Below, piece by piece: positions 37,259-37,877 of a DNA stretch of 37,877 nt. Source of the DNA: a virus; IMG/VR virus record IMGVR_UViG_3300036864_000076, positions 1-37,877 of that record. One strand, given 5' to 3'. Under the pieces are notes generated by a model. That model saw only the letters and a program-made list of their open reading frames with translations, had not been told where the DNA came from and did not search any database. Position numbers and translations under genes: made by a program. Every line of letters starts with the position of its first letter. Within the stretch, counting starts at the first letter, position 1.

Positions 37259-37585
37259 ATGGCCAACGACCCACGCACCGGACGCGCCTGGACCCAACTC
37301 CTCGCCCTGTGCAAAACCAGCTACCCCTGGATCTGCCACCTCTGCGGCCAAGCCATCCCACGCGGACTACCCCCCAACCACCCACTCGCCTACGAAGCCG
37401 ACCACGTCCTCACCGTCAAAGCCAGACCAGACCTCGCACACAACATCCACAACCTCCGCCCGTCACACCACCGCTGCAACCGGTACCGCAACGACCGCCC
37501 CCTCACACCCGCCCTCATCGCCGAGATCACCGCCCGCTATACACCCACCCGACCAGCACTCACGTTCTTCCAGGGGAACCCATGA
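37259..37585 (+). CDS. HNH endonuclease next to the genome end
   Basis: Protein of 108 residues with a complete HNH motif: C26-x2-C29 (WICHLCGQA), D48-H49 (EADHVL), N65 (HNIHNLRP) and H70/H71-x-C73 (SHHRCN). In many tailed phages an HNH protein encoded beside the terminase genes helps packaging cleavage. Here it sits at the right end while terminase starts the left end, so they would be neighbours once the genome is circular. Confidence 0.92.
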   Translation: MANDPRTGRAWTQLLALCKTSYPWICHLCGQAIPRGLPPNHPLAYEADHVLTVKARPDLAHNIHNLRPSHHRCNRYRNDRPLTPALIAEITARYTPTRPALTFFQGNP

Positions 37586-37877
37586 ACCAGCTGATCTACG
37601 CCGCCATCGGCTCCATCACCGTCCTCATCACCTGGACCATCGCCACCCGAACCGAACGACGCAAGCAAGAACACAGGCGCAGCCGACTCCTCGAGCACAG
37701 CGGTGGAGCTATGCGCCGCTCGCAGGCCGAGCCATGGTGCGGACTCTGCGGCGGCGGACACCACACGGAGGACTGCGACCAGGACATCCACCCGGATCTC
37801 AATGGGATCGATGCCCGAAGCAATGAAGCCGATGGGGGAGGGAGGGTCGATGACCTGACGTCATCATCGCCGGAAGG
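37582..37877 (+). CDS. Membrane-anchored zinc-knuckle protein, runs off the right end
   Basis: ATG 37582 overlaps the HNH stop. The visible 98 codons encode one N-terminal membrane helix (LIYAAIGSITVLITWTIA), a basic helix (RTERRKQEHRRSRLLEHS), and CGLCGGGHHTEDC, a C-x2-C-x3-H-x4-C knuckle close to the retroviral CCHC type. No stop is reached. If the ends are joined, the frame continues from base 2 of the window to TAG at 110-112, giving about 135 residues; the part after the knuckle is low-complexity, so the true end is unclear. Confidence 0.55.
   Translation, partial: MNQLIYAAIGSITVLITWTIATRTERRKQEHRRSRLLEHSGGAMRRSQAEPWCGLCGGGHHTEDCDQDIHPDLNGIDARSNEADGGGRVDDLTSSSPE

Noticed and set aside
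1-37877. CRISPR arrays, rRNA, tRNA genes and insertion sequences
   Set aside because: No regularly spaced repeats of CRISPR type, no cloverleaf or rRNA segment and no transposase were found by reading the window.

Overview
The window reads as a near-complete or complete genome of a temperate siphovirus (long non-contractile tail) of a high-GC actinomycete. The evidence is GC-rich DNA, frequent GTG starts, chains of genes joined by 4-nt ATGA/GTGA or TGATG stop-start overlaps, an HK97-type head module, a tape measure with the usual frameshifted chaperone pair upstream, a DUF6221 protein typical of actinomycetes, and a tyrosine integrase with a divergent repressor. Terminase genes lie at the left end and an HNH nuclease at the right end, while the integrase is in the middle. 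That is virion gene order rather than integrated prophage order. The host genus cannot be resolved from sequence alone; Streptomyces or Micromonosporaceae-like hosts are plausible.

Layout. (1) 69-7357: small DUF6221 gene, terminase small and large subunits, small membrane and Cys/His proteins, portal, prohead protease, major capsid protein. (2) 7477-9755: a head-region accessory protein and a large glycosyltransferase-FkbM methyltransferase fusion, placed inside the head module. (3) 9755-15048: head-tail connector genes, tail terminator, major tail protein, tail assembly chaperones with a GGGAAAA -1 slippery site, tape measure. (4) 15045-24397: minor tail protein, small tail and membrane proteins, a membrane-anchored collagen-like protein, a degenerate secreted metzincin-like protein, amidase endolysin, holin, then receptor-binding or fibre-type proteins including one with twelve 20-residue repeats. 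A strong hairpin at 24402-24438 ends the late operon. (5) 24470-26508, minus strand: three small genes (one membrane-anchored), integrase and XRE repressor. (6) 26509-26598: divergent control region with repeated GTGCAACA half-sites. (7) 26599-37877: early genes, namely an HTH protein, a ParB-region-like protein carrying a perfect 28-bp palindrome in its coding sequence, many small Cys-rich and acidic proteins, an Erf-type annealing protein, an active-looking secreted metzincin, an HNH-like protein, a RusA resolvase, a C5-cytosine and an amino-methyltransferase, a DnaD/replication-initiator-like protein, and the HNH nuclease next to the right end.

How it fits together. The minus-strand repressor presumably holds the early operon off through the half-sites in the control region. 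On induction, the early operon supplies recombination (Erf, RusA), replication initiation and DNA methylation that could protect against host restriction. The late operon then builds the particle, and the amidase plus one or two holin candidates lyse the cell. The points most worth following are the two-domain glycosyltransferase-methyltransferase in the head module, the active and catalytically dead metzincin pair, and the 28-bp palindrome inside the ParB-like gene.
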